A stretch of DNA of 64,000 nt from KBS-83 sp051025295 (GCA_051025295.1 JBMGJV010000008.1), one strand, 5' to 3'; shown: positions 33,279-42,434, counted from the first letter of the stretch. Program-made: numbers and translations. Notes: a model not told the origin generated them from the letters alone.

Positions 33279-34370
33279 ATGGCAAAGCGCGTCGGCGTCG
33301 ATAAGTGGCTGTTCTGCGTCACGTTGTTGCTGGTGCTGTTCGGGCTGGCGATGGTGTTCAGCGCCTCGGCCGTAATGGCGAAGGAACGCTTCGGTTCGCC
33401 GTACACCTTCGTGCTGCGGCAGGCGGCATGGGCCGTCTTCGGCCTGATCAGCATGACGCTGCTGATGCACGTCGACTATCGGCGCTACAACCGGCCCAAT
33501 ATCGTCTTTCCTGCCGTCGCCATCACGGTGCTCTGTTTGCTCGGCGCGTTCCTGATGCGCGACTCGCACAACACGCACCGCTGGATCAAGTTCGGCATGT
33601 TCTCGTTCCAGCCGTCGGAAATTGCGAAACCCACGCTGGTGCTCTTCCTCGCGTGGTTTCTGCAGGACCGCATGCAGCAGATCGAGGACTGGCGCAACAC
33701 GCTGCTGCCCGCCGCGATCCCCAGCCTGCTCTTCATCGCGCTCATCCTGAAGGAGCCGGACCTCGGCACCGCAATGGTCTGCGCATTTGTGACGGCGCTC
33801 ATGCTCTACCTGGCCGGCATGGAGAAGAAGTACTTCGCGTATGCGGCGATGGCGGCTGCTCCGGTGCTGTACTGGATGCTGTTCCGTGTGAGCTGGCGTC
33901 GCGCCCGCATGCTGGCCTTCCTGAATCCCTGGAAGGATCCGCAGGGTTCGGGCTTCCACACTATTCAGTCGCTGATCGCGGTGGGCACGGGCGGGCTGCG
34001 CGGCCTAGGCTACATGGAGGGCCGGCAGAAGCTCTTCTACCTGCCAGAGCCGCACACCGACTTCATCTTCGCGAATGTGGCGGAGGAGCTAGGACTGCTC
34101 GGCGCAGTCGTGATCCTGTCGCTGTTCATCGTGCTCGGCTACCGCGGGCTACGCACTGCGTCGCTGTCGAAGGACCCATTCGCGCGCTTCCTCGCCTTCG
34201 GCATCACGGCGACGATTCTGATCCAGGCCTTCTTCAATATCAGTGTGGTGCTCGCGCTGGTGCCGACCAAGGGCATCACGCTGCCGTTCATCTCTTACGG
34301 TGGCACGTCGCTGTTTTTCACGCTGGCGAGCATCGGTGTGCTGCTGAACCTCTCCCGCGAAACAGACTAG
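33279..34370 (+). CDS. ftsW: septal peptidoglycan glycosyltransferase FtsW
   Basis: A 363-residue SEDS-family membrane protein, polymerising lipid II at the septum with FtsI. About ten helices; SEDS motifs FGLAMVFSASAV, HRWIKFGMFSFQPSEIAKPTLVLFLAWFL, LKEPDLGTAMV, QSLIAVGTGGLRGLGYMEGRQKLFYLPEPHTDFIFANVAEELG, and LPFISYGGTSL near the end. ATG at 33279 with GGGAG upstream, 38 nt after murD. Confidence 0.96.
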   Translation: MAKRVGVDKWLFCVTLLLVLFGLAMVFSASAVMAKERFGSPYTFVLRQAAWAVFGLISMTLLMHVDYRRYNRPNIVFPAVAITVLCLLGAFLMRDSHNTHRWIKFGMFSFQPSEIAKPTLVLFLAWFLQDRMQQIEDWRNTLLPAAIPSLLFIALILKEPDLGTAMVCAFVTALMLYLAGMEKKYFAYAAMAAAPVLYWMLFRVSWRRARMLAFLNPWKDPQGSGFHTIQSLIAVGTGGLRGLGYMEGRQKLFYLPEPHTDFIFANVAEELGLLGAVVILSLFIVLGYRGLRTASLSKDPFARFLAFGITATILIQAFFNISVVLALVPTKGITLPFISYGGTSLFFTLASIGVLLNLSRETD

Positions 34371-34485
34371 CCTGCCCCGAAAGAGGCAGCCCTCTGTGCG
34401 AATGGGGGACGGCGCTCGGCCCCGCTTCGGGCGATGCTGAAAACGGCAACCTCGGTAACCTCGACGGCGACAGAAGGGCATCAGG

Positions 34486-35016
34486 GTGAGACGCGGATTC
34501 TTCTCGGGCAAGACGGACAAGGTAGCGCAGCGGCTGGCCGCCTCGACCGCCGCTGCCCACAACCTGGACGCGTTGCGTGCCCTGCTGCATGAGCCGGCCC
34601 GCGAACACCCCGCCGCGTTGAAGGGCAGTCCGCTGGCGCCGGGCGCGGTGCTCGAATGGTGGATCTACGGCATGTACGTGGTGCGCACGCTGGTACAGCG
34701 CACGCTCGCCGAGGTGCGCACAGATCGCGATGCGCTGCTCGACGATTTCTTTATCGAGACCTATGCGCTATTCGCTGACTCGAGCCTCAGCCGCGCACAG
34801 CAGAAGCTGTTCATCGCAGACGTCGAGCAGCGCTTTGCCGCGTATGACGCGCTCAATAATGATGACCAGCGGCTGGACAGTGCCGCCGGACTGCTGCTGT
34901 CGCCAGAGATCGATCGCTATAGCCGCTTCCGATTCGTCTTTCAGCACCTGGTTGCAGCGCACGAGGCGAAGTTTGCAGCCGAGGTACGGCACGTCCTCGC
35001 GAGCGAACCCGAGTAG
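34486..35016 (+). CDS. hypothetical protein
   Basis: A 176-residue soluble, mostly helical protein with no signal peptide or membrane segment; I recognise no family. It starts at GTG 34486 (MRRGFFSGKTDKVAQRL), with only a weak ribosome-binding site. Recognisable pieces are AVLEWWIYGMYVVRTLVQRTL and SRFRFVFQHLVAAHEAKF. Codon use resembles its neighbours. It follows ftsW by 115 nt and faces a reverse-strand gene, so it may be the last gene of the ftsW transcript. Confidence 0.6.
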   Translation: MRRGFFSGKTDKVAQRLAASTAAAHNLDALRALLHEPAREHPAALKGSPLAPGAVLEWWIYGMYVVRTLVQRTLAEVRTDRDALLDDFFIETYALFADSSLSRAQQKLFIADVEQRFAAYDALNNDDQRLDSAAGLLLSPEIDRYSRFRFVFQHLVAAHEAKFAAEVRHVLASEPE

Positions 35017-35031
35017 CTCGCAAGCGCCAGA

Positions 35032-35328
35032 CTAGGCAGCCTTCTTCTCGAACTCCTCGCGCACATCTTCCAGCCGCGGCAGACCCAGCGCCTTCAATCG
35101 ATCGTTCACTGACCGGGCATGGCTCGAGTGCAGATCGTCCTTGTACATGCGGACGATCTCGTCGGCACTGCCGTAGTGGTGGTAGCGGTCTCGCTCGGTG
35201 CGGGTCTTGTCCTGCACATACTCGAGGTCGTCGCGCTGCCTGCCGCTGTATCGATCGGCGGACGCCTTCAGTATGGGATCGAAGACTTTCCGATCCAGAA
35301 AGTCGATCAGCTCCTGTTTCGACGCCAT
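35032..35328 (-). CDS. small conserved hypothetical protein
   Basis: A 98-residue charged, helical protein (MASKQELIDFLDRKVFDPILKAS, then RYSGRQRDDLEYVQDKTRTERDRYHHYGSADEIV). GGAGGA lies 6 nt upstream of ATG 35328. It resembles small uncharacterised proteins of this size I have seen in other bacteria, but I cannot name a domain. It ends 15 nt from the convergent hypothetical gene. Confidence 0.7.
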   Translation of the reverse strand: MASKQELIDFLDRKVFDPILKASADRYSGRQRDDLEYVQDKTRTERDRYHHYGSADEIVRMYKDDLHSSHARSVNDRLKALGLPRLEDVREEFEKKAA

Positions 35329-35427
35329 CGTTCCTCCAAAGAGGCGGGTTGCGCCGCCCCCTGAAGGAGTCGATGAGCGGGAGCCGGACTTCGTTTTCTG
35401 TGGGCTGCTGGTTCTTCGCAGCGCAAA

Positions 35428-36750
35428 TCAGCCGGCGAGGTTGTAGATGACGTTGACCGTGGTCTCCACAGGGACGGGCTTTTCGTCCACCGTGTACGGC
35501 TTCCAGCGCCAGGTGCGCACTGCCGTGATCGCGCTCTCGGTCAACAGATCGCTGGGGCTGCTCACGACATGGATGTCTTCCGGATCCCCCTGCTCATTGA
35601 TGACCAGTGCAAGCGTCACTTTGCCCTGGATTTTCTTCTGCCTGGCCTCGGCGGGGTAGGTCGGGTTTTCGCCGGCAATTCTCATGCCCGCCATGTCGCC
35701 AGCGGGCACCTGCACAGGTTGAGCGCTCCGCATGCCTGAGGCGGCGGGCGGTTCGAGCCGCAGCGCCACTGCGGACGAACAGGTGAGAACTGCGGCGAGT
35801 ACGGCAGTCGCGACTGCCGCGATGCGGCGTGCGCGACCGATGGTTGAGGCGGGCTGAGCGAGAGACATGATTCTCCTTTCGAAACTACGGGGTTCTAAAA
35901 AGCCGATGGCCGGTAGCCCGGCGACCGGGTGTGGTCCGCCGAGAGCTGCGGCGATCCGCAGCAGCGAGCGGGCGTAGGGCTTGCGGCCGCCAGCAGCCGG
36001 AGCAGCGATCCCGTCACACACCAGCTCCCGGGTTGCGGCAATCTGACGGCTGGTAGCGCGAAGTGCCGGATGCCAGCCGAGCGGCAGCGCGAGCACGCTG
36101 TACAGCAGGTGCTTCGCAACATCTGCGCGGGCGCAATGCGCCAGCTCGTGAGCGAAGGTCGCCTGCAGGTCGGTGTGGGAGAGCGTCTCGGCAAAGCCCT
36201 CGGGAACCAGCAGCATGGGCCGGCGCATGCCGAGTGTGAGAGGTCCGACGACGTGCGGCGAAGTCGCAAGCGCTGGCCTCTGCTGCGGAGGCGTCTGCGA
36301 ACAGGCCTGCTCCCATGCGATCGCTGTCTCTGCGGTGAGGTGCAACGGGTGTGCCTCCCGGGCCAGTGCGCGGACACGCCACAGGCCCCAGAGCAGCCGG
36401 AGTGCCGCGTAGAGCAGCCAGCCGGCATGGAGCGCAACAACGGCCACGAATGCAGCCTCGCCGATCTGACTCCGTGCGCCCGCGATCACGGCAGGACTGA
36501 ACGTCACGCTGACCAGACCTGCGCTGCTACCCGCGGGTATGGGCCAGTGCAGCCAGGAAAAGGCGCGGACCTGGACCGCCGGCAGCACGACCTCTGCCAC
36601 AAGTGCCGCAACCCAGACGCGGTGCTCCGGCTGCGCTCCAAGCGGCCGAACGAGCCGCGCCACCAGCAGTGCGGCGAGAAACACCAGAGGCACCTGCCAC
36701 AGCGCGTTCAGCAGGTAGGCGAGCCAGGAGAGTGCAATGGCAGACATCAT
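35428..36750 (-). CDS. BlaR1-like M56 membrane metallopeptidase with TonB C-terminal domain
   Basis: A 440-residue protein. The N-terminal membrane part (helices about 8-30, 45-65 and 98-125) leads to a zinc-peptidase core with H201-E-L-A-H205 and downstream E242/D246 (ATRELVCDGIA). Another helix (about 308-330) is followed by a periplasmic TonB-C-like domain (about 355-440: NPTYPAEARQKKIQGKVTLALVINEQG, ITAVRTWRWKPY). BlaR1 proteins sense signals and trigger cleavage of a BlaI repressor; here the penicillin-sensor domain is replaced by a TonB-type module. The start lies 3 nt after the BlaI-like gene. Confidence 0.9.
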   Translation of the reverse strand: MMSAIALSWLAYLLNALWQVPLVFLAALLVARLVRPLGAQPEHRVWVAALVAEVVLPAVQVRAFSWLHWPIPAGSSAGLVSVTFSPAVIAGARSQIGEAAFVAVVALHAGWLLYAALRLLWGLWRVRALAREAHPLHLTAETAIAWEQACSQTPPQQRPALATSPHVVGPLTLGMRRPMLLVPEGFAETLSHTDLQATFAHELAHCARADVAKHLLYSVLALPLGWHPALRATSRQIAATRELVCDGIAAPAAGGRKPYARSLLRIAAALGGPHPVAGLPAIGFLEPRSFERRIMSLAQPASTIGRARRIAAVATAVLAAVLTCSSAVALRLEPPAASGMRSAQPVQVPAGDMAGMRIAGENPTYPAEARQKKIQGKVTLALVINEQGDPEDIHVVSSPSDLLTESAITAVRTWRWKPYTVDEKPVPVETTVNVIYNLAG

Positions 36751-36753
36751 GAG

Positions 36754-37134
36754 TCACTCCTCCGTGTCCTCGCGGCCAAGACGCCGCGTTAGTTCGGCCA
36801 GACGCTCGGGATCGATATCGCGGCTCTCGATCAGGTTCATCAGCAGCGCCTCTGCCGAGCCGCCGAAGACACGATCGACCAGGTCGCGGACGGCGTGCCG
36901 CCGGGCGCGCGACTCCGTGACGGCTGCGCTGTACAGGTAGGCCCGGCCGCGCAGCTTGCGCTTCAGCTTTCCCTTGCGCACCAGGATGTTGAGCATCGTC
37001 TGCACGGTGGTGTAGGCCAGCGGCTGCGTCATCTGGCCCTGCACATCCGCAACGCTGCCCGAGCCCAGCTTCCAGATCACCTGCATGATCTGCAGCTCCA
37101 GGCGGGTCAGCCGGGTTGGTTCGCGTTCGCCCAT
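36754..37134 (-). CDS. BlaI/MecI-family repressor
   Basis: A 126-residue winged-helix repressor (TRLELQIMQVIWKLGSGSVADVQGQM, then AYTTVQTMLNILVRKGKLKRKLRGRAYLYSA). The C-terminal helices for dimerisation include ALLMNLIESRDIDPERLAELTRRL. It is the first gene of a two-gene unit with the M56 peptidase. Two inverted repeats of type CTAA-N4-TTAG bracket its promoter, so it most likely represses itself until the peptidase acts on it. Confidence 0.93.
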   Translation of the reverse strand: MGEREPTRLTRLELQIMQVIWKLGSGSVADVQGQMTQPLAYTTVQTMLNILVRKGKLKRKLRGRAYLYSAAVTESRARRHAVRDLVDRVFGGSAEALLMNLIESRDIDPERLAELTRRLGREDTEE

Positions 37135-37145
37135 AGCCTGCGTCT

Positions 37146-37203
37146 CCTAACGAATTAGGACAGTATGCCCCGAAGTGGCGCGCTGTCAACTAAGGTTTTA
37201 GGA
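37146..37203 (-). promoter_or_regulatory. blaI-like promoter bracketed by two repressor operators
   Basis: On the reverse strand: TTGACA (37184-37189), an 18-nt spacer and TACTGT (37160-37165). Operator 1, CCTAA-CGAA-TTAGG (37146-37159), lies directly after the -10; operator 2, CTAA-GGTT-TTAG (37190-37201), lies directly ahead of the -35. The two share the core CTAA-N4-TTAG. Flanking a promoter with paired palindromes is the pattern of BlaI-type autorepression. Confidence 0.82.
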
Positions 37204-37247
37204 GAGTGGACGGCAAATCTACCGATCGCGGAACAATTGCCGTTTGC

Positions 37248-37280
37248 AAGAAAGAGGGGCGTCCATGGCTGGACGCCCCT
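37248..37280 (-). terminator. hairpin terminator of large secreted protein gene
   Basis: Perfect 11-bp stem AGGGGCGTCCA-TGGC-TGGACGCCCCT (37255-37280), followed on the reverse strand by CTTTCTTGC. It lies 16 nt after the stop of the 37297-38715 gene. Confidence 0.75.
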
Positions 37281-37296
37281 GAGTGCATGAAGGGTC

Positions 37297-38715
37297 CTAG
37301 TAAGGCGTGGAGAACGGGCAGGATGCGGGACCGGGCTGCACGATGTTCTTGCCATTGTTTGCCTGGTCGATTGCGGTCTCAATCACTTGCATCTTGTTCC
37401 TCAGGCTCAGTTGATTGCTCGAGAACACGGGAACACCGTTGGCTGTCTTGAGAAGAGCCGCGCCGTCAGCCATGAGCTGGTCGATGGACACGTATCCGAG
37501 CGAGTTCGCACCCGGCGTTCCCGCGGCGTAGACCAGCAAACTCGAATTGAAGTGGGCGATGTTGATGTTGAAGTACATGGTGATCATCTGGGCGGAGAGC
37601 ATGTTCGCCATGTTGTTTGCGTTCGCACCGAGCAGATACGAACTGATCGGGCTTGCGGCAGGCGTGTAGAGGCCGTTCGCACTCTGCCAGAGGGCGAAGT
37701 TGTCGAGCCCGCTCCAGCCGGACCACTTATTTCCGGAGAGATACGTTCTGTAACCGTTGTTGGCCCAATATCCCAGAGTGAACGCTCCGGGGGTGCTGCC
37801 CAGGCAGATGTTGCCGAACACCGCGCCATTGCTGCCGGCAGGAATCATCGCCGTGAGCAGGCTCGTGTCGCACGAGAGCGCCGGGTCCACGGTGTACTGG
37901 TCGCCGCTCCACACGTAGCAGGCAGTCACGCGCCAGTTTGTTGCAGGGAGGATTTCCTGGAGCAGATAGGCGCTGCTCGCGTCCTGGATCGTGTATTGCC
38001 CGCCTGCGTTGGTATAGGTGTGGAACGTCAGCGAAGTGTCTAGATCGGTTGCGTTGATCCGCCAACCTGAGATGCCGGGCTCGTTACTCTGCCACACGCC
38101 ATCCGCATTCGCGTCGTAGAACTTCCACCCAACAAGGGGCGGCGGTGGATTACCTGTCGGAGTTCCGCACCCTGCACTTGGGCACTTGACCTTGAAGTTG
38201 TCGGTTTTCGCATCCTTATCGGAGTATCCGATGCTGATGCCATCCGCGCCGACGCTGACATCCCCGGCAGACTTCTGGATCAGGGTCACCTTGTACTCGC
38301 CGCCGGCATTCGTCGTGATCGAGTAGGGGTAGAGCTGCACGGTGATGCTGCCATTGGCAGTGGGGCCAGCAGTAGCGTGGACGTTTGGGCAGGTCGACTC
38401 CGGGGTATAGGCGGCGAAGATGCCGTTGTTCACGTAAACCTCGCGGCAGACCGCGGGATCGGTCGAGAGCAGCGTGCCCTTGCTCGGGTCGGTCACTTCG
38501 AAGTAGTAGGTTCCCGTCGGCAGTCCATTTGGATTGCCGTTCTGGGGGCCGCCATTCAGGTAAACGTCCGTGAGCTGCGCGTAGATGTTGCCGTTGACGA
38601 GCGACCCGCTCGCATTCGTCGTATAGATGGCCCCTGAGATCTGGGCCACAGCCCTGACGTTGGCCAGCAACGCCAGAATAAGTGCCGAGGCAATCAGCCA
38701 ATATCGGCGATTCAT
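37297..38715 (-). CDS. large secreted protein with SdrD B-like repeat
   Basis: A 472-residue exported protein. Signal peptide about 1-25 (YWLIASALILALLANVRAVAQ). The N-terminal beta-rich part contains GTYYFEVTDPSKGTLLS. After a Pro-rich linker (GNPPPPL) comes a B-type repeat (GWKFYDANADGVWQSNEPGISGWRI) of the kind found in Gram-positive Sdr adhesins. The C-terminal part (GAFTLGYWANNGYRTYLSGNKWSGW) is unrecognised. ATG at 38715 with AAGGAG 8 nt upstream was chosen over a TTG 6 nt earlier. The function is probably a surface or matrix protein. Confidence 0.8.
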   Translation of the reverse strand: MNRRYWLIASALILALLANVRAVAQISGAIYTTNASGSLVNGNIYAQLTDVYLNGGPQNGNPNGLPTGTYYFEVTDPSKGTLLSTDPAVCREVYVNNGIFAAYTPESTCPNVHATAGPTANGSITVQLYPYSITTNAGGEYKVTLIQKSAGDVSVGADGISIGYSDKDAKTDNFKVKCPSAGCGTPTGNPPPPLVGWKFYDANADGVWQSNEPGISGWRINATDLDTSLTFHTYTNAGGQYTIQDASSAYLLQEILPATNWRVTACYVWSGDQYTVDPALSCDTSLLTAMIPAGSNGAVFGNICLGSTPGAFTLGYWANNGYRTYLSGNKWSGWSGLDNFALWQSANGLYTPAASPISSYLLGANANNMANMLSAQMITMYFNINIAHFNSSLLVYAAGTPGANSLGYVSIDQLMADGAALLKTANGVPVFSSNQLSLRNKMQVIETAIDQANNGKNIVQPGPASCPFSTPY

Positions 38716-39168
38716 AATCAAGCTCCTTCCGAATCCTGAGAGGTGACGTATGACGAAGAGCCCGCAGAGACGCAGGTTCGTCGCAGATGCAAGGGGCGGG
38801 TCGGGAGGAGGAGTGCGGCCCGGTTCAGTTCATTTGCTTGGGTACGCCAGCACTCACCGGGAGGGAAGCACCGGTGCGGATAGGGAACAATCCGGATGAG
38901 CGATGGGAAGAGAGGGGATCTTCAGGGCCCTGCGGTATGCAAGGGCCAGAGTGCGACACGGTAACGAGATCGTCAAAGGAGAAGTGGTAATTCAATTGAA
39001 TTACCTGCGCGAAGTGGAAGCGCGTGACTACGCCGCGGCACTTCGATCGGTGCGGCGACCTTCTCCAGGCATACGACGGCGCCCGAGACCTCCCGGCCCG
39101 TGCCACGCAAGGGCACCGACCGGCGGAACCGAAGTGGGTATTGTTCCTCACGCGTTCTCCTTGCCAAC
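38716..39168. other. 453-nt intergenic region upstream of murG
   Basis: It separates the divergent secreted-protein gene and murG. The main visible element is a perfect 20-bp palindrome at 38986-39005. AAAGGAG at 38975-38981 sits just before it and could serve a short GTG-started frame (VVIQLNYLREVEARDYA), which I cannot connect to any known protein. The rest shows no gene I would support. Confidence 0.45.
38986..39005. promoter_or_regulatory. perfect 20-bp palindrome, candidate operator
   Basis: GGTAATTCAATTGAATTACC is identical to its reverse complement over all 20 bases and is AT-rich within GC-rich surroundings. Such sites are typical of dimeric regulators (MarR-type sites often have a similar TTCAATTGAA core). 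It lies 164 nt ahead of murG and 271 nt ahead of the divergent secreted-protein gene. Confidence 0.6.
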
Positions 39169-40314
39169 ATGGCGGAGAGATCGAGGCCCGTGCAGACCAA
39201 CCATCAGAATCCAGAGCAGCTTTCCAGCCCCGCGGCCGTGCGCGTCCTGATCGCCGGCGGCGGCACGGGCGGCCATGTCATTCCGGGGCTCGCGATTGCG
39301 CGTGCGCTGCGCGATCAGCACGGAGCAGAGGTGCGCTTTGTGGGCACGGCGCGCGGCCTCGAAACCAAGCTGGTGCCGGAGGCCGGCTTTGCACTCGAGC
39401 TGGTCGAGGCGGGGCAGCTTAAGAATGTCAGCATGGCTACCCGCCTGCGCACCGCCTTCGATGTGCCACGCGGTGTGTTGCGCTGCATTGCGCTCCTCCG
39501 CAGTTACAAGCCACAGGTCGTCATTGGCGTGGGTGGCTACGCCTCCGGGCCGGCCATGCTGGCTGCACTGCTGCTGCGGATTCCGAGCATGGTGTATGAG
39601 CCGAATGCTGCCCCCGGCCTCGCCAATCGACTCGTGGGCAAGCGGGTGAATGCGGCAGCCGTGAACTTTTCCGCCGCGACCCGCTTCTTTCGCAATGCAG
39701 AGGTCACGGGCGTCCCGGTGCGTGAGGCGTTCTTCGCGCTACCGCCGCGCGCGCCGGACGGCACGCGTCATCTGCTCGTCTTCGGTGGAAGTCTCGGGGC
39801 GCGTGCGCTGAACCAGGCGATGCCGCGCGTGGCACGCGCGCTGCTCGAAGCGGTGCCGGCGCTCACCATCCTGCACCAGGCCGGCGCGAAGCACGCGGAG
39901 AGCACCATGGCCGAATACGTGGCCAGCGGCGCCGACCCGGCACGCTGGCAGGTGCGCGCCTTCCTCGACGACATGCCGGCCCGGTTCGCAGCAGCGGATC
40001 TGATCCTGTGCCGGAGCGGCAGTTCGGTCGCGGAGCTGGCTGCGGCCGGAAAGCCTTCTGTGCTGGTACCGTTTCCGTTCGCAGCGGACAATCACCAACA
40101 CAAGAATGCCGAGGTTTTCGCGGAGGCTGGCGCGGCGGTGCTGGTGCCTGAGTCGGAGCTGAAGGACGACCGGCTGCTGCGCGAGCTGACGTCGCTGCTC
40201 GAGGATTCACAGCGCTTGCAGCAGATGGGCGAGCGGGCGCGCACGCTCGCGCGGCCCGATGCGCTGGCTCGCATTACGGCGATGGCACTGCGGCTGGCTG
40301 GCTCTTCTCGCTGA
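39169..40314 (+). CDS. murG: UDP-GlcNAc:lipid I transferase MurG
   Basis: A 381-residue GT-B glycosyltransferase making lipid II at the inner face of the membrane. Seen: VLIAGGGTGGHVIPGLAIARAL, VGTARGLETKLVPEAGF, VVIGVGGYASGPAMLAALLL, YEPNAAPGLANRLV, LLVFGGSLGARALNQ, and in the UDP-binding half LCRSGSSVAELAAAGKPSVLVPFPFAADNHQHKNAEVF. The start is uncertain: ATG 39169 has no clear ribosome-binding site, while GTG 39190 has GAGG upstream; either precedes the conserved fold. Its 3' end overlaps the convergent secreted-protein gene by about 40 nt. Confidence 0.94.
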   Translation: MAERSRPVQTNHQNPEQLSSPAAVRVLIAGGGTGGHVIPGLAIARALRDQHGAEVRFVGTARGLETKLVPEAGFALELVEAGQLKNVSMATRLRTAFDVPRGVLRCIALLRSYKPQVVIGVGGYASGPAMLAALLLRIPSMVYEPNAAPGLANRLVGKRVNAAAVNFSAATRFFRNAEVTGVPVREAFFALPPRAPDGTRHLLVFGGSLGARALNQAMPRVARALLEAVPALTILHQAGAKHAESTMAEYVASGADPARWQVRAFLDDMPARFAAADLILCRSGSSVAELAAAGKPSVLVPFPFAADNHQHKNAEVFAEAGAAVLVPESELKDDRLLRELTSLLEDSQRLQQMGERARTLARPDALARITAMALRLAGSSR

Positions 40315-42306
40315 CGCCTGCGTGCGCTCCGTCTTCGGCACCCGCCTGGAGAGTTGGTCCAGCCTGCGCTGGCACAAGCTGCGACGCGGCATAGACGGCG
40401 ATGCGATCGCCATCCATGACTGCCAGGAGTGCTCCGCTGGGCGAGACCGCAAACGGCTGATGGAGCGGCAGTGGAGCGTGCATCGGCACCCTCATTGCAA
40501 GGTGGCCATCGCTTGTGTCGAAAAACGAGAGGGTTTCTCGGGCAAGATCCTCGACGTGGAATTGCGAATCACGAACGAGGTTGGGACCACCTTCGACGAC
40601 CGCAAGGGGAAAGTAGCGCTTCGCGACCACGTCCCCCAACAGCGGAGTGAACTGCCTGGCGTGCGTACTTCCGCTGAGGACGGGTACGCCATTGCTGCTC
40701 ATGATAATGAACGGTCGGTCGAGGCCGAGCGAGTGCATGTTTCGAGCGCCAGCAGATCCGGAGCGGCGCTTTCAAGGTGCGGGATGCACGTCGAGGCGAC
40801 CCGTGCGAATTCGCGGTGGGACTCCCGGTGCCAGCTCTGATGCTGAAGATAGAACTCGCCACTGGGTAGGTGCCGTATCTGGATGGTGCCGTCGTTCACC
40901 AGGGTCGGCGGCAGTAATCGCGAGCTTGCCACCTCTTCGTCGATGACGGACAGGCCGCTGTCCAGAATGCGGACCCGAACGCGCTCTTCCGGCCCGCTCG
41001 CGTCGCTTGCCGACAGCGCCTGGTGTTCGGCCGCCTGGTGCATCTCCTCCGTGACACCGACCGCATAGTGAGAGCCGTCCGGGGAGAGACGGAGAAATGC
41101 GAGAGGCCCATGGAGCGGGAGCACGCGCTCTTCGTGAAGATTCGCACCAAGCCAGCGCAGCGAGTTCTCGACGTGCAGGAGCACACGGCCGTCCGGGAGA
41201 GGCCAGAGAAACTGCTTGTCGTCTTGCACGCGGAAGCTCTGCCTTTGGTGGATCTCGCCATTCGGCAGATCGAACACCACGGCGCTCACCATGTGGGGGT
41301 GGTCCTCAGGTTGGTCGCGGAGGTCGCGTTGCATCAGGGCTCTCGAATGGAAGACCAGCAGGAGCTGATTCTCACTGAGGAACGAGAGTGCAGCGTCGTA
41401 GTTGAGCTGCGTTAACTCTGCCTTGGCGAGCGGTTTATAGCCGGTATCCGCCAAAGTCAGCGTCAGGGTCGGTCGCGCCGAGCGCTGCTCGCCGAACGCG
41501 GCGAGTGAGCAGGCTGGGGAATGGCAGACAGCCAGTGCTGGAACGGCTGGGCGGGCTACCTTTGCCAAGGGGCTACTCACCGGGTTCGACAACGTTCGCC
41601 GTTCGACACGGGGATCCCCAACGAGCACGAAGACAGACCCGGCGGGTAAGCGCAGCCGGCCTGATGTGGACGAGAGCTTCGTGCTCTCCGCCGGGCCACC
41701 TGCAGGCTGTAACGTCAGGTGAGGCAGGTGCCAGACTTGCCCGGGGCGGATGAATTGCGGCCGCGGTTCCGGTGCCGCTTCGCTGGAGCCGGAGAACAGC
41801 GGAAAATTCGGACTGTCGCGTCCCGAGAGGGTCGAATCACCGGTCTTGCTCGTCCCGGAACTCGTACTGCCTCCTTCGCCGAAGGTAGGCGAGCGAAAGG
41901 CCTGCACGACAGTGGATCGCTCCTGGACACCCTTGAGCGCCGCGTCCTCCGGTCCCAGCAGCGCCAGCCAGAAGAGCTTCGATCCGCCGCTGGTGTCGCA
42001 GGGGTTCCAGAAGGTCAACGCGATCTGCTCGTGCTTCGCGCCAGGGCCGGTCTGAACGGCGACGATAGTGGCGTGGATCGCCGCTCCGCTGGCCAGATGA
42101 CACGTTCCGCTGGACCAGTCGGCGTTGGCGGTGAACAGCAACTCATCGCCAGCCTTCAGTGCACGCGCATCGAGGGAGCGAGAGAGCTTCGCCTCCAGTG
42201 GTGGGACCTTCGCGGTCTGCGGCAGAGCCACGGTCGCCGCAACCGAGACGCTGAGTGTGACGAGGAGGGACTTGAGACCCATATCTGTGAGCAAAAACTG
42301 ACCCAT
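40274..42306 (-). pseudogene. secreted beta-propeller-like protein, frameshifted
   Basis: Two reverse-strand frames form one exported protein of about 675 residues. The first begins at ATG 42306 (alternative 42282) with a signal peptide (LLVTLSVSVAATVALPQ) and runs to APDLLALE. The second continues as MHSLGLDRPFIIMSSNGVPVLSG to a stop at 40274. At the join (40740-40742) the coding strand has AAA where AAAA would keep frame (ALENMHSLG). Segments such as FLRLSPDGSHYAVGV and FAVSPSGALLAVMDGDRIAVY resemble WD40-like propeller blades. Without correction the first frame ends at 40699. The function is unknown; no close family is recognised. Confidence 0.65.
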
Positions 42307-42402
42307 CCGTTGATCTGCACGATCGGATGACGCTCAGTCTAGTCCTGGAAGGTTCTCTGCCATACAGGGCAGCAGAGTGAATGCTCACTAACGCAAACGC
42401 AG

Positions 42403-42434
42403 AGAGGCCGGCAGCTTGTGCGCTGCCGGCCTCT
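42403..42434 (-). terminator. strong GC hairpin after Gly-rich protein gene
   Basis: A 12-bp perfect stem GAGGCCGGCAGC/GCTGCCGGCCTC (42404-42415 and 42422-42433, extendable by one A-T pair) with a 6-nt loop, 22 nt past the Gly-rich gene. The following T-tract is poor, so the terminator call rests on the stem. Confidence 0.6.
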
